NCBI GenBank assembly: GCA_963976795.1 | Contig: CAXBLT010000007.1 | Coordinates: 57,100-121,099 of the forward strand | From: UBA7359 sp963976795 | GTDB lineage: Bacteria; Pseudomonadota; Gammaproteobacteria; Eutrophobiales; Eutrophobiaceae | Reading direction: 5' to 3' | Length of the DNA: 64,000 bases | In this document: piece by piece, positions 41,729-50,755 of the stretch | Layout of the letters: the number at the start of each line of letters is the position of its first letter | Position numbering within the stretch: position 1 is the stretch's first letter | Made by a program: the position numbers and the translations under genes | Notes under the pieces: generated by a model | The model's input: only the letters and a program-made list of their open reading frames with translations | Databases searched by the model: none | Told to the model about the DNA's origin: nothing

Positions 41729-41748
41729 CGACCCAAAGCAGACATTAT
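41729..41748. repeat. Inverted repeat, right copy (recombinase unit)
   Basis: CGACCCAAAGCAGACATTAT, the reverse complement (19/20) of the left copy at 40870-40889. It ends 25 bases before the start of the small membrane-protein gene at 41774. Confidence 0.75.
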
Positions 41749-41773
41749 TAAATAACGATAACCATAAAAAAGT

Positions 41774-42178
41774 ATGGCCTATATTGATCAGTTTAATGTA
41801 AAAGGAGTTGCGTCAGGCATTGGAGCTTTTATCGTCTTATATCTCCTTTATACATTTCTTATAAATTCTCTAATTGGAACTGTATCAATTATTGAAAAAA
41901 TACAACCAATTATTACTTTTGGTGGTTATTTAGTTTGGTTAGCATCTGGTTATTTTGCAGCATTCTTTTCAAAAAAAGCTGGCATTCTTAATGGAGCCAT
42001 TACAGGGGTACTAACGCCAATAATAATGGTTATGTACATGGTAATAGGGTTTGGTTCTTTGGAGGGTATTCAAGAAACAGTAAAATCCCATGGCTTATAT
42101 TGGTTGTTCACTGGTTTTATTCTTTGCGGTATTGGAGGGCTAATGTGGGATATTCAAAAAAGATTAATAAAAAAATGA
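41774..42178 (+). CDS. Small four-helix membrane protein, unknown
   Basis: A 134-residue protein with about four membrane segments (residues 12-32, 45-65, 72-95, 105-124). No family recognised. No good ribosome site is seen before the ATG. It lies between the recombinase unit and a further ATGTC-type motif, so it may be part of the same accessory block. Confidence 0.68.
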   Translation: MAYIDQFNVKGVASGIGAFIVLYLLYTFLINSLIGTVSIIEKIQPIITFGGYLVWLASGYFAAFFSKKAGILNGAITGVLTPIIMVMYMVIGFGSLEGIQETVKSHGLYWLFTGFILCGIGGLMWDIQKRLIKK

Positions 42179-42195
42179 TCTCGTCGGAAACGATC

Positions 42196-42214
42196 AATGT
42201 CCACTTCTGGCCGA
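42196..42214. repeat. Diverged copy of the ATGTCTGCTT-type motif
   Basis: AATGTCCACTTCTGGCCGA resembles the 40870 repeat (AATGTCTGCTTCGGGTCGA). It follows the small membrane-protein gene. Confidence 0.45.
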
Positions 42215-42261
42215 AATATGAGTAACAATGAAACCGACTTAACGTAAACGTCAGGAATAAA

Positions 42262-42295
42262 AAAACAGAACCACAAATACTGTAGTTCTGTTTTA
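42262..42295. terminator. Hairpin at the typA end
   Basis: AAAACAGAAC and GTTCTGTTTT pair around a 13-base loop; the flanking A and T tracts allow termination on either strand, mainly for typA. Confidence 0.75.
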
Positions 42296-42327
42296 TTTCA
42301 AATTAATGTTTAGAACCTGATATTTAA

Positions 42328-44145
42328 TTAGCTTGCTTTACGTGACGCGCTTTTTCTTTCGTGTTCTTTAAGATGCTTTTTACGGATACGGATTGTTTTG
42401 GGTGTTACTTCCACCAGTTCATCGTCATCAATAAACTCTAGTGCTTGTTCCAGTGTCATCTTTATAGGCGGCGTCAGGACTATGTTTTCATCAGTTCCAG
42501 ATGCGCGAACGTTGGTCAATTGCTTTCCCTTCAACGGGTTTACAACCAGGTCATTATCTCGTGAATGTATGCCCACGATCATGCCTTCATAAATATCTTC
42601 GGCATGACCAATAAATAATTTGCCTCGTTCTTGTAACGTAAATAAAGAATAACCTGCTGCCTTGCCTTGGCCATTGGAGATTAAGACACCGTTATTACGT
42701 TGCCCAATACTGACGGGGACATAAACACCATAGTGATCGAACACGTTATAAAGCAAACCGGTACCAGACGTCAGTGTGAGAAACTCACTGCGAAAACCAA
42801 TCAATCCACGCGCAGGAATAATATATTCCAGACGGACTCGTCCTTTACCATCAGGTGCAATATTTTTCAGATCGGCCCGGCGTTCGCCAAGTTTTTCCAT
42901 CACGGCGCCTTGATGATCCGCTTCAATATCAACGGTCAATTGTTCATAGGGTTCTTCTTTATGATCACCCAGGTCATGAACAATTACTTGAGGTCGACCT
43001 ACGGCAAGTTCAAAACCTTCGCGCCGCATGGTTTCAATCAGGATTGATAAATGTAGCTCACCGCGACCAGAGACGCGGTATTTATCTGCGTCTTCTGTCG
43101 TCTCTACTCTTAAAGCAACATTGTGCTTTAATTCTTGTTGTAGACGATCCCATATATTACGACTGGTAACATATTTCCCTTCCTTACCTGCGAAAGGCGA
43201 GGTGTTTGGTTGGAAGGTCATGCTGATCGTAGGTTCATCTACCGTTAATGAAGGTAACGCTTCTACATTCTCAGGGTCACAGATCGTGTCCGAGATACTT
43301 AATGGGTCTAGTCCTGCTATGGCCACTATGTCCCCTGCCGAAGCAGATTCGACATCAATACGTTCAAGACCGTGAAAGCTATAAACTTGTGATATTTTTC
43401 CCTTACGTGATTTTTCTTGAATATCTATCAGTGAAACGGGCATATTTACTTTTATCGTACCGCGCTTTATACGGCCAATACCGATAATGCCCACATAACT
43501 ATTGTAATCGAGCGTAGAGACCTGCATCTGCAACGGTCCTTCTTCATCTACATCAGGCGGAGACACCTCATTTACAATAGTTTCAAATAATGGCGTCATA
43601 TCCCCTTCACGGACACCTTCTTCAAGGCCGGCATAACCTCCAAGCGCGGAGGCATAGATTACCGGAAAGTCCAGTTGTTCATCAGTAGCGCCAAGCTTAT
43701 CGAACAAATCAAACGTTTGGTCCAATACCCAATGTGCGCGCGCACCTTCGCGATCAATCTTGTTGATAACAACAATAGGCTTAAAACCCATAGCGAAGGC
43801 TTTTTGTGTTACAAAACGCGTTTGCGGCATCGGCCCATCAACCGCATCAACTAATAGCAAGACTGAATCTACCATTGAAAGAACACGTTCCACCTCACCA
43901 CCAAAATCGGCGTGTCCAGGTGTATCGACAATATTGATACGGTACTCATTCCAGTTAATGGCTGTATTCTTGGAAAGGATAGTGATACCGCGCTCTTTTT
44001 CCAATTCATTGGAATCCATCACCCGCTCGGTTGGTGCAGATCGTTCATCAAATGTGCCGGATTGCTGTAAAAGCTTATCGACCAGAGTGGTTTTTCCATG
44101 GTCTACGTGGGCGATAATCGCGATATTTCGGAGTTTTAGAGTCAC
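42328..44145 (-). CDS. typA: Ribosome-associated GTPase TypA/BipA
   Basis: A 605-residue translational GTPase. G motifs: AHVDHGKTTLVD, DTPGHADFGGEVER and NKIDREGAR. The typical N-terminus LRNIAIIAHVDHGK matches E. coli TypA. BipA binds the 70S ribosome and supports ribosome assembly and growth at low temperature or stress. The start is GTG, which fits the family alignment. The C-terminus is basic (KKHLKEHERKSASRKAS), usual for the family. Confidence 0.96.
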   Translation of the reverse strand: MTLKLRNIAIIAHVDHGKTTLVDKLLQQSGTFDERSAPTERVMDSNELEKERGITILSKNTAINWNEYRINIVDTPGHADFGGEVERVLSMVDSVLLLVDAVDGPMPQTRFVTQKAFAMGFKPIVVINKIDREGARAHWVLDQTFDLFDKLGATDEQLDFPVIYASALGGYAGLEEGVREGDMTPLFETIVNEVSPPDVDEEGPLQMQVSTLDYNSYVGIIGIGRIKRGTIKVNMPVSLIDIQEKSRKGKISQVYSFHGLERIDVESASAGDIVAIAGLDPLSISDTICDPENVEALPSLTVDEPTISMTFQPNTSPFAGKEGKYVTSRNIWDRLQQELKHNVALRVETTEDADKYRVSGRGELHLSILIETMRREGFELAVGRPQVIVHDLGDHKEEPYEQLTVDIEADHQGAVMEKLGERRADLKNIAPDGKGRVRLEYIIPARGLIGFRSEFLTLTSGTGLLYNVFDHYGVYVPVSIGQRNNGVLISNGQGKAAGYSLFTLQERGKLFIGHAEDIYEGMIVGIHSRDNDLVVNPLKGKQLTNVRASGTDENIVLTPPIKMTLEQALEFIDDDELVEVTPKTIRIRKKHLKEHERKSASRKAS

Positions 44146-44302
44146 TATTCAGGCTGCCTTCTTGCGAAAAGGCGGGCATTATACATAGAGATCATTAAAA
44201 GTGGATGGATTTCTATAGATTCGAGACTTGTTTCGCTCACTTATCAAGTCTGAGCCTTCGGTTCTGGTGAAAATAGTAGAAAATGCAGTACTCTAGGCAA
44301 AT

Positions 44303-45127
44303 ATGAAAACATTGGCATATCAGGCATTTTTCAGGAAAAGCTCAGCGAAGTTTCTGCTGCTCCTCAGCTACATTATCAGCGTTAACCTTCTTGCTGGCTA
44401 TTGTGCGGTTTGGCTGAGATTTCCATCATTGTGGGGCAGTAGTAAGATCTTTCTCGAATATGCGATGCCTATAGGAATGACATGGGCATTGGCCCATTGG
44501 CCCACCCTTGTTTTAGTGAGTATTCCCTTGCTTCTAATGCCCCATTGGAATACTAAGCAGATTACGCGTTTCAGAATAACCTGCATTGGCTTGGTTCTGC
44601 TCCTGTCATACGGTGTTATTGAGAAGATCCCGTTTGCACTTTTCCCTACTATCGACCTGGTTAGCGCCTTCTTTTTTAGCCTCATTATTGCTCCGCCTAG
44701 CTATAAAGAAAATCCAGTATTATCCCTATTTATGATTGTGCTCTTATCAATAACAGCTCTATCGGGGACTTATCATCTGCACGACAAATGGAAACATCGC
44801 ACACCAATAATAAAAGAATCAGTACTATCAGATGGACTTTATAAATTAAAAACTATCAGCGTTGATAATGGCTACCGAAAAGAATTATTGTTCACAGTTG
44901 AATTAACACAATATATTGAGCCTGATAAAGTTTGCGATACCACATCAGAAATGGGAACCCTACTTTTTAATACTTATCCTTTTGATAAAAAATACAACAA
45001 GATAATAGATGTTGTTTTCAACCCGGAACAAAAAGAAAAAAATGCTACACCCTATCCACTAGGTCAAGTGGTTCAATACGAAGAAAAGGGCGCGTTACAG
45101 ATTGCTTGCTATTTAAAGTTTAAATGA
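44303..45127 (+). CDS. Membrane protein of unknown function
   Basis: A 274-residue protein: about five membrane helices in residues 15-175 and a hydrophilic C-terminal domain of about 95 residues that contains two cysteines (DKVCDTTSE and QIACYLKF). No family recognised. Divergent from typA, 157 bases apart. Confidence 0.7.
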   Translation: MKTLAYQAFFRKSSAKFLLLLSYIISVNLLAGYCAVWLRFPSLWGSSKIFLEYAMPIGMTWALAHWPTLVLVSIPLLLMPHWNTKQITRFRITCIGLVLLLSYGVIEKIPFALFPTIDLVSAFFFSLIIAPPSYKENPVLSLFMIVLLSITALSGTYHLHDKWKHRTPIIKESVLSDGLYKLKTISVDNGYRKELLFTVELTQYIEPDKVCDTTSEMGTLLFNTYPFDKKYNKIIDVVFNPEQKEKNATPYPLGQVVQYEEKGALQIACYLKFK

Positions 45128-45268
45128 TTCGTTATTTATTACGTTTCATAGAATAATATTATTTAGTTGTACATTCGTGAAAAGTAAAAGCTTTATGCTA
45201 AATAAAATCACAGCCTGTTTATGCATAATTAAAGTTTTCGTAAGAAAATAACTATAAATACAAGATGT

Positions 45269-47773
45269 TCATTTCTTAAAACTTTTTAAACAAGCACGGA
45301 TATCTTTTGCTAGTTCTCCACCAGTTTGATAACGATGTTCAGGTGTTTTTTCTAAGACTTTATCAATTATTGAACCAATTCCCGGAATAGTCTGTTCGAG
45401 GTTTTTACGTGAGTCTATTATGTTAGGGTGTTGTTCATTTGCGATGGCAAACATTAATGATGCCATTGAATCACCCTTAAAGGGCAACTGTCCGCTTAAG
45501 AGTTGAAACAACATAATGCCTAGTGAAAATATATCAGAACGCCCATCAATATGTTTTCCAACTAGCTGCTCTGGAGACATATAAGAAGGCGTCCCCAAAA
45601 CCATCCCTGTTTTAGTCTTGCTGGAATCTGTAATACGCGCAATACCAAAATCTGTAATTTTAATTGTAGATGACTTAGGTATTAACATGATGTTGGCCGG
45701 TTTGATATCACGGTGCACGATTTTATGTTGGTGAGCGTAATTCAAAGCTTCAGCAGCAAGCGTAATCAATTGCAATACAGTTTTAACGGGAAGCAATTTA
45801 CCCGGTTTTGTGTAACGCATAAGATCATGACCATCCAAAAACTCCATAGAGATATAAGCCAAATCATGTTCTTCACCGACATCATAAACGGTCACAATAT
45901 TAGGATGGGTTAAACTTCCTGCTGTCTCTGCTTCACGAAAAAAACGTTCCTTAACTTCATCGAGTTCATCTTCTTCAAACTCTTGTGACAGTGCCATTGT
46001 TTTTATTGCAACGACGCGGTTGATCTTTGGATCTTTGCCTAGATAGACAATTCCCATAGCACCTTTACCTAATTCTTTCTCAATCTGATAACGGCCCAAC
46101 ATGGGTTTTTCTACTGAGCCATCCTCTAAAATACTAGTACCTGCTGATCCTCCTGCGGCACCCAACATAACGGTTTCATGCATGGCATTACTTCGCTTAA
46201 TACGATCCTGAATATCTTTAAACTTCGTATCTTGCTTTGCCATGTATTCATAGATAGAAGAAGCTTTATTAAATTGTCGCTTGCGTTCAAAATCAAGTGC
46301 TAAATTATACAAAGGCTCCATCATAGAATCATCGAGAGGACATTGTCGAAACTTGTCCAAGGCCATATCCAATTGACCTTGTTGTTGGTATGACAAACCT
46401 AATGTTTTATTACTATCTGCAGAGGCTTGATCTGATCGAAGTTTTCCTCTCTCCGTCATAAGGTAACGTTTGGATATCAGCATTATGTAACCTGCAATGA
46501 GCAATGTGGTAGGCAACATAAACTGCAACCAGATTCCGGAATACAAAAGAAACTGACTGCTGCCGATCAAGAAAATTAGAAACACAAAGCTAGCAGCCGC
46601 AGCCATCCCTGCTTGTAAACGAGGCAAAAGTAACATCAAAAAAAGCGTGACTAACAGGAATACAACGATTTCAACCAGCCGAGCCCATTCAGGAGTTTCA
46701 ATAAAGTCCTGATTTAAAATGCTGGCGACTATATTTGCCAAAACTAACACTGGAGGCATCGCTTCAGCAATCGGTGTAACAACAGAGCTACCGACACCAA
46801 ATGCGCTTGCACCGATTAAGACAATTTTATCTTTGTACTTACTGATGTCGATCTTTCCTACATAGACATCATAAAAAGAATCCATTGAAAAAGAAGAGTT
46901 ACCTTGTGCATCTTGGTAAAAGAAAGGATAAATTCGACCAATATCATCTAAGGTGATTGAAAGGTTTCCGACATTAAATTGTTTGTTTTCTGAAATTTTT
47001 AAATCCTTACTGGTCAGGTTCAAGCTTGATGCAGCAATCATAGCTGCGAGCGAAGGAATAACTTCGCCATAATAATCGATGGCCAATAAGTCTGAACGAA
47101 TACCGCCATCATTATCCAGCCACATATTCAAATGACCAATCGCATGTGTAGTTTCACCAAGAATACTTATTGGCGGAGTAGCGCTAACCGTTGGGTAAAT
47201 AAATATGCCGCTACTTACATTTTCATCTAACTTTAAAGCATTACGGGAAACATAATCTGGAAGTGGTTTATCGGGCTTTCCAAGTGGGCTACCAAGTTGA
47301 AACTGCATGCCCATAACAACATTACCGGCATGTTTCATCGCATCAGCAAGCTTGCCATCTGAATCAAGATCAGATTGCCCCTGCTTTAATATGCTGATTG
47401 CTTCATTTAATATTGGGTCAGACTTTGACTCAAGGTTCTTTATCGCATCATCTATAATCTTATCACTCAAATGAGTTTCTGCTTCTGATAAGAGGATGGT
47501 GTTGCCGATCACGCTAGCCCCACTTTGAGCCAGCTTTTCGATCATCTCTGCCTGGAGTGATCGTGGCCAAGGCCAGCGTCCCAGATTCTCTATACTTTGA
47601 TCATCTATAGAAATGACAGCAATATTTTTTTGCGGATCACGAGAAAGTTGGTTCATTGCAAAGTCATAATTTGCAAACTCCAGTTTTTCAATCATCTGAC
47701 TATTTGCCATCAAAATAACAATCACAGTAACAACTAGCCCGGCAAACCAGTCTTTTTTCCAGAAATGCTTCAT
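45269..47773 (-). CDS. CHASE2-domain serine/threonine protein kinase
   Basis: An 834-residue transmembrane kinase. After an N-terminal helix comes a CHASE2 extracytoplasmic sensor (about residues 30-345; AVISIDDQSIENLGRWPWPR is the CHASE2 signature), three membrane helices (about 360-440), a TPR-like linker (about 455-530) and a Hanks-type kinase domain from about 558 with GKGAMGIVYLGK, AIKTM, HRDIKPANIM, DFGIARI and GTPSYMSPEQL. All catalytic residues are present. The signal and substrates are unknown; no phosphatase gene adjoins it. Confidence 0.93.
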   Translation of the reverse strand: MKHFWKKDWFAGLVVTVIVILMANSQMIEKLEFANYDFAMNQLSRDPQKNIAVISIDDQSIENLGRWPWPRSLQAEMIEKLAQSGASVIGNTILLSEAETHLSDKIIDDAIKNLESKSDPILNEAISILKQGQSDLDSDGKLADAMKHAGNVVMGMQFQLGSPLGKPDKPLPDYVSRNALKLDENVSSGIFIYPTVSATPPISILGETTHAIGHLNMWLDNDGGIRSDLLAIDYYGEVIPSLAAMIAASSLNLTSKDLKISENKQFNVGNLSITLDDIGRIYPFFYQDAQGNSSFSMDSFYDVYVGKIDISKYKDKIVLIGASAFGVGSSVVTPIAEAMPPVLVLANIVASILNQDFIETPEWARLVEIVVFLLVTLFLMLLLPRLQAGMAAAASFVFLIFLIGSSQFLLYSGIWLQFMLPTTLLIAGYIMLISKRYLMTERGKLRSDQASADSNKTLGLSYQQQGQLDMALDKFRQCPLDDSMMEPLYNLALDFERKRQFNKASSIYEYMAKQDTKFKDIQDRIKRSNAMHETVMLGAAGGSAGTSILEDGSVEKPMLGRYQIEKELGKGAMGIVYLGKDPKINRVVAIKTMALSQEFEEDELDEVKERFFREAETAGSLTHPNIVTVYDVGEEHDLAYISMEFLDGHDLMRYTKPGKLLPVKTVLQLITLAAEALNYAHQHKIVHRDIKPANIMLIPKSSTIKITDFGIARITDSSKTKTGMVLGTPSYMSPEQLVGKHIDGRSDIFSLGIMLFQLLSGQLPFKGDSMASLMFAIANEQHPNIIDSRKNLEQTIPGIGSIIDKVLEKTPEHRYQTGGELAKDIRACLKSFKK

Positions 47774-47958
47774 AACTTAATTATTATTTTGAGACAAAGA
47801 AATAGCGTCTTAATTAAAACTCATCGCCATAGTATACGCAACAAAGAAACGTTTGACTCATATCCTGATCACCGGTTTTAGTCTTCATTTTTCGTGCTCG
47901 AAAAGAACACACTCAACGATGACATTAACAGCTTATTATTTAAAATAGCGCAAATAAA

Positions 47959-48741
47959 CTACGGTAAACTTACCCAATTAATTTCAATTGCTGTCGCCTT
48001 GCCAAGCATCACTTGTTTCAATCTTTGTGGTTGTTCCGCTTTGTTCTCAGTGATTGCGATTCGACCTGCCATAATCTCTGCTTTCTCTTGTGGGAATAAG
48101 GGTTCCTGCTCAGGATCAGCATAACCTATAGGATAGAGCGGCTGGTTAGTAGATGGATCATATTTATCGATGGCACCAACCGTATGCAACAACTCATGTG
48201 CGATGATGACATGGTTTTCTTTTTTCATTGTTTCATCGGCAAAAGCATTGACTACGCCGATCAAACCCTTATGCAACCCTAATGAATGCGCAACGGTTGG
48301 CGTTTTAGCTGGATCAAAATAGAGCACGAATATTTGCACATCTTCCGGGTATGGGTAATTATCATTTTGCCATGCCCAATAACGCAGCCTCAGACTCCAA
48401 AAAATAATTGATATCGTTGATGCATCACGCGGTGACAATGGTGGCCTGACCTTTAGTTCACCGGCAAATGCAACAGCAACTGGTTTTTTCAAAGATAGAT
48501 TATAATCCTTTGCTTCGCGCTCAAAAAATTCTTCAATATCATTGAAATCACTGTTTTCTATTTCATCAATATACTTTTGGCTTACACCACTAGCATCACC
48601 ATTGATTGCATAAACAGTCACATTAAGTGGTTTATCCCAATCTGTGCTTCTCGTTTTGGCTAACCAGGCAGCCACTGCAACCATCAGCAAGACATACAAG
48701 AGTATCAAGACCCTTATACTCTTAAACACACCACCTGCCAT
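47959..48741 (-). CDS. Membrane-anchored HExxH protein (putative zinc metallopeptidase)
   Basis: A 260-residue protein with an N-terminal helix (about residues 9-28) and an extracytoplasmic domain. The motif HELLHTVGAID at 182-192 is HExxHxxGxxD, as in metzincin-like or related zinc peptidases (third ligand Asp instead of His). No further family assignment. It lies between the kinase gene and the M17 aminopeptidase gene on the same strand. Confidence 0.72.
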   Translation of the reverse strand: MAGGVFKSIRVLILLYVLLMVAVAAWLAKTRSTDWDKPLNVTVYAINGDASGVSQKYIDEIENSDFNDIEEFFEREAKDYNLSLKKPVAVAFAGELKVRPPLSPRDASTISIIFWSLRLRYWAWQNDNYPYPEDVQIFVLYFDPAKTPTVAHSLGLHKGLIGVVNAFADETMKKENHVIIAHELLHTVGAIDKYDPSTNQPLYPIGYADPEQEPLFPQEKAEIMAGRIAITENKAEQPQRLKQVMLGKATAIEINWVSLP

Positions 48742-48762
48742 TTGTCACATCCTTACAGGTGC

Positions 48763-50247
48763 TTATTTTAAATAATCATTCATCAACAAATTAACGCTAT
48801 ATCGCACGCCAAAACCGATTGTATCCGTTGGTATATGCGCCAAGCCTCCCTTCTTATTGCTGCTAGAAAGATCCATATGCACCCAGGGCGTATTGTGCTT
48901 AACAAAACGTTGCAAGAAACGCGATGCCAGAATATGGTCAACACCACTTTCTTGTGAGCATTGTTTTACATCAGCAATATCACTTTTGATCATGTCATCA
49001 AAATCTTCATCTAAAGGGAATGGCCAAACACGCTCACCAGAATCTTCTCCGGCTTTAATTAAACCAGTGTGCCACTCTTTTTTATTGGTAAACACACCAC
49101 TATAAGATGTGCCTATTGAATACATACAGGCACCCGTTAAGGTTGCATAATCCAGAATCAATGAAGGTTTCTCTTTTGATGCCAAAGCTAAGGTATCGGA
49201 TAACACCATACGGCCTTCAGCATCGGTATGAATGACCTCTATTGTTGTACCATCGGATGCAGTAACAACATCGTTTGGTTTATATGCCTTGGGGCCGATG
49301 TGATTCATCGCCAAGGCCAGCCAACATTCAACCGGACGATTAAAATTCATTTTCGTTAAAGCTAGGAATGTCCCTAAAGCAACCGCACTGCCCTGCATAT
49401 CTTCATGCATCCCATACATGTAATTAGCCGGTTTTAAATTTGTGCCACCCGTGTCATAACAGATGCCTTTACCCACAAGAAACACTTTCTTACCTTTTGT
49501 TGCTTTATTAGGTGTGTAACGTAATCGAACAATCCCGGCATCTGCTTTGGGGCTAGCTTGCGATACAGCTAAAAATGCACCCGCTTTTTTCTTCTTCAAT
49601 ATCGATTCATCGTAAAACTCGAGTTTCCATTTATTCTCTCGCGCTAATTCTTTTACTTTTTTCAGATACTCAGTTGGTGTTAATTTATTTGGAGGCAAGA
49701 TACTAAGACTACGCGTTAGCGCATTTCCGTCGGCAATCGCGAAGCTTCGTTTAAAACCATGTCCCGTTCGCACACCAAATAAGAATAATTTTGATAAGCG
49801 TGATGGCACCTCCTTTTCACTCTTGAATTTTGGCATCTTCGCAGCAGCAGCTAAAGCGGCAGAAATCAATGCTTCAGCAATGCGCTCCGACTCTACTTTA
49901 TTAAAACCAGAAACAAGTAAACCTAATTGACTCGGGTTGATCGATGAATGGGCAGCCACCAGTTTTCTTGCTAACGTCAATAACTCAAAACTACTCATGC
50001 TTGCCTCAATCGCTGCGTAACTGACATGACTCAAATTCTTATTCGGTAAATCAAGAATGACCGGAGTAATATCAGCTTTTTTCAAGGAGAGTTCTTGTCG
50101 ACGTTTCGATAATTTTTCCTGATATGGAAAAACTGACATTTTAGTTATCTTGTCCATAGGATAGGCGAAGATCATCAACCAATTACTAATCCCATCAATT
50201 TGTTTTTCGGTAGGCAGTTGTTCTTTTTGTTGTAGTCTAATACTCAT
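48763..50247 (-). CDS. M17-family leucyl aminopeptidase
   Basis: A 494-residue M17 metallopeptidase. The metal site is recognisable: VGKGICYDTGGTNLKP, MHEDMQGSAVALG and the signature HTDAEGRMVLSDTLALA (NTDAEGRL in classic PepA). It should remove N-terminal residues from peptides with two divalent metal ions. The variant signature suggests a subfamily other than PepA. The gene is 21 bases upstream of the HExxH gene. Confidence 0.9.
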   Translation of the reverse strand: MSIRLQQKEQLPTEKQIDGISNWLMIFAYPMDKITKMSVFPYQEKLSKRRQELSLKKADITPVILDLPNKNLSHVSYAAIEASMSSFELLTLARKLVAAHSSINPSQLGLLVSGFNKVESERIAEALISAALAAAAKMPKFKSEKEVPSRLSKLFLFGVRTGHGFKRSFAIADGNALTRSLSILPPNKLTPTEYLKKVKELARENKWKLEFYDESILKKKKAGAFLAVSQASPKADAGIVRLRYTPNKATKGKKVFLVGKGICYDTGGTNLKPANYMYGMHEDMQGSAVALGTFLALTKMNFNRPVECWLALAMNHIGPKAYKPNDVVTASDGTTIEVIHTDAEGRMVLSDTLALASKEKPSLILDYATLTGACMYSIGTSYSGVFTNKKEWHTGLIKAGEDSGERVWPFPLDEDFDDMIKSDIADVKQCSQESGVDHILASRFLQRFVKHNTPWVHMDLSSSNKKGGLAHIPTDTIGFGVRYSVNLLMNDYLK

Positions 50248-50515
50248 GATTGTTCACGGTTCCTTACGCTATCTAGTTTTGTGTCTAATGATAGAGAACT
50301 TTACACAAGGACACGAGGAAAACACTTTCAATAAATTTGTGCGTAAACAAACCTCAAATTCATACAAAATTATTCGTTTGGTCTACCAATGCAATATTAA
50401 ATCTACATAAGCCAATATACTGGTATTAAAAATGCATAATTATTAATTATTTCAAAAAATAAAGGTATGAAAACGACAAGCTCATTTTCTAGGCATTTTT
50501 CTTTGAAAACAAAGA

Positions 50516-50527
50516 ATTGTCGACAAT
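50516..50527. promoter_or_regulatory. GntR/FadR-type palindrome, site 1 (aceE locus)
   Basis: ATTGTCGACAAT, a perfect palindrome, core TTGT-CG-ACAA, centre 50521.5. It lies 62 bp from site 2. Confidence 0.72.
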
Positions 50528-50576
50528 ATTCATTGAAATTAGGATATTAAGCTGATAATTTCACTATATCATTAAT

Positions 50577-50590
50577 TATTGTCAACAATA
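50577..50590. promoter_or_regulatory. GntR/FadR-type palindrome, site 2 (aceE locus)
   Basis: TATTGTCAACAATA, the same motif with one central change, centre 50583.5, 172 bases before aceE. Confidence 0.72.
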
Positions 50591-50755
50591 TAAAGACCGA
50601 TTTTGGTATATGATCTTTAATTATCAGAAAATTCATTATTCTATTAATGTAGTAGTAAAACGAATCTGAACCAAAGATATAGAATTAAATAGTTGTGGCA
50701 GTAATTTTGTCTATACGCGGGCTATTACAAAAAGTATAAAAGGACACATAACGAT

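Larger units (their letters stand above)
50248..50755. other. Regulatory region upstream of aceE
   Basis: The 508 AT-rich bases between the divergent M17 and aceE genes contain no gene. They hold two TTGTC(G/A)ACAA palindromes at 50516-50527 and 50577-50590. The stretch between 50591 and 50755 presumably carries the promoter and a leader; no riboswitch was recognised. Confidence 0.6.

Noticed and set aside
42700..43487. Several open frames on the + strand inside typA
   Set aside because: They are antisense shadows of the conserved typA coding sequence.
50094..50108. GTCGAC within the M17 aminopeptidase gene as a further operator
   Set aside because: It lacks the flanking TTGT/ACAA arms and lies inside coding sequence.
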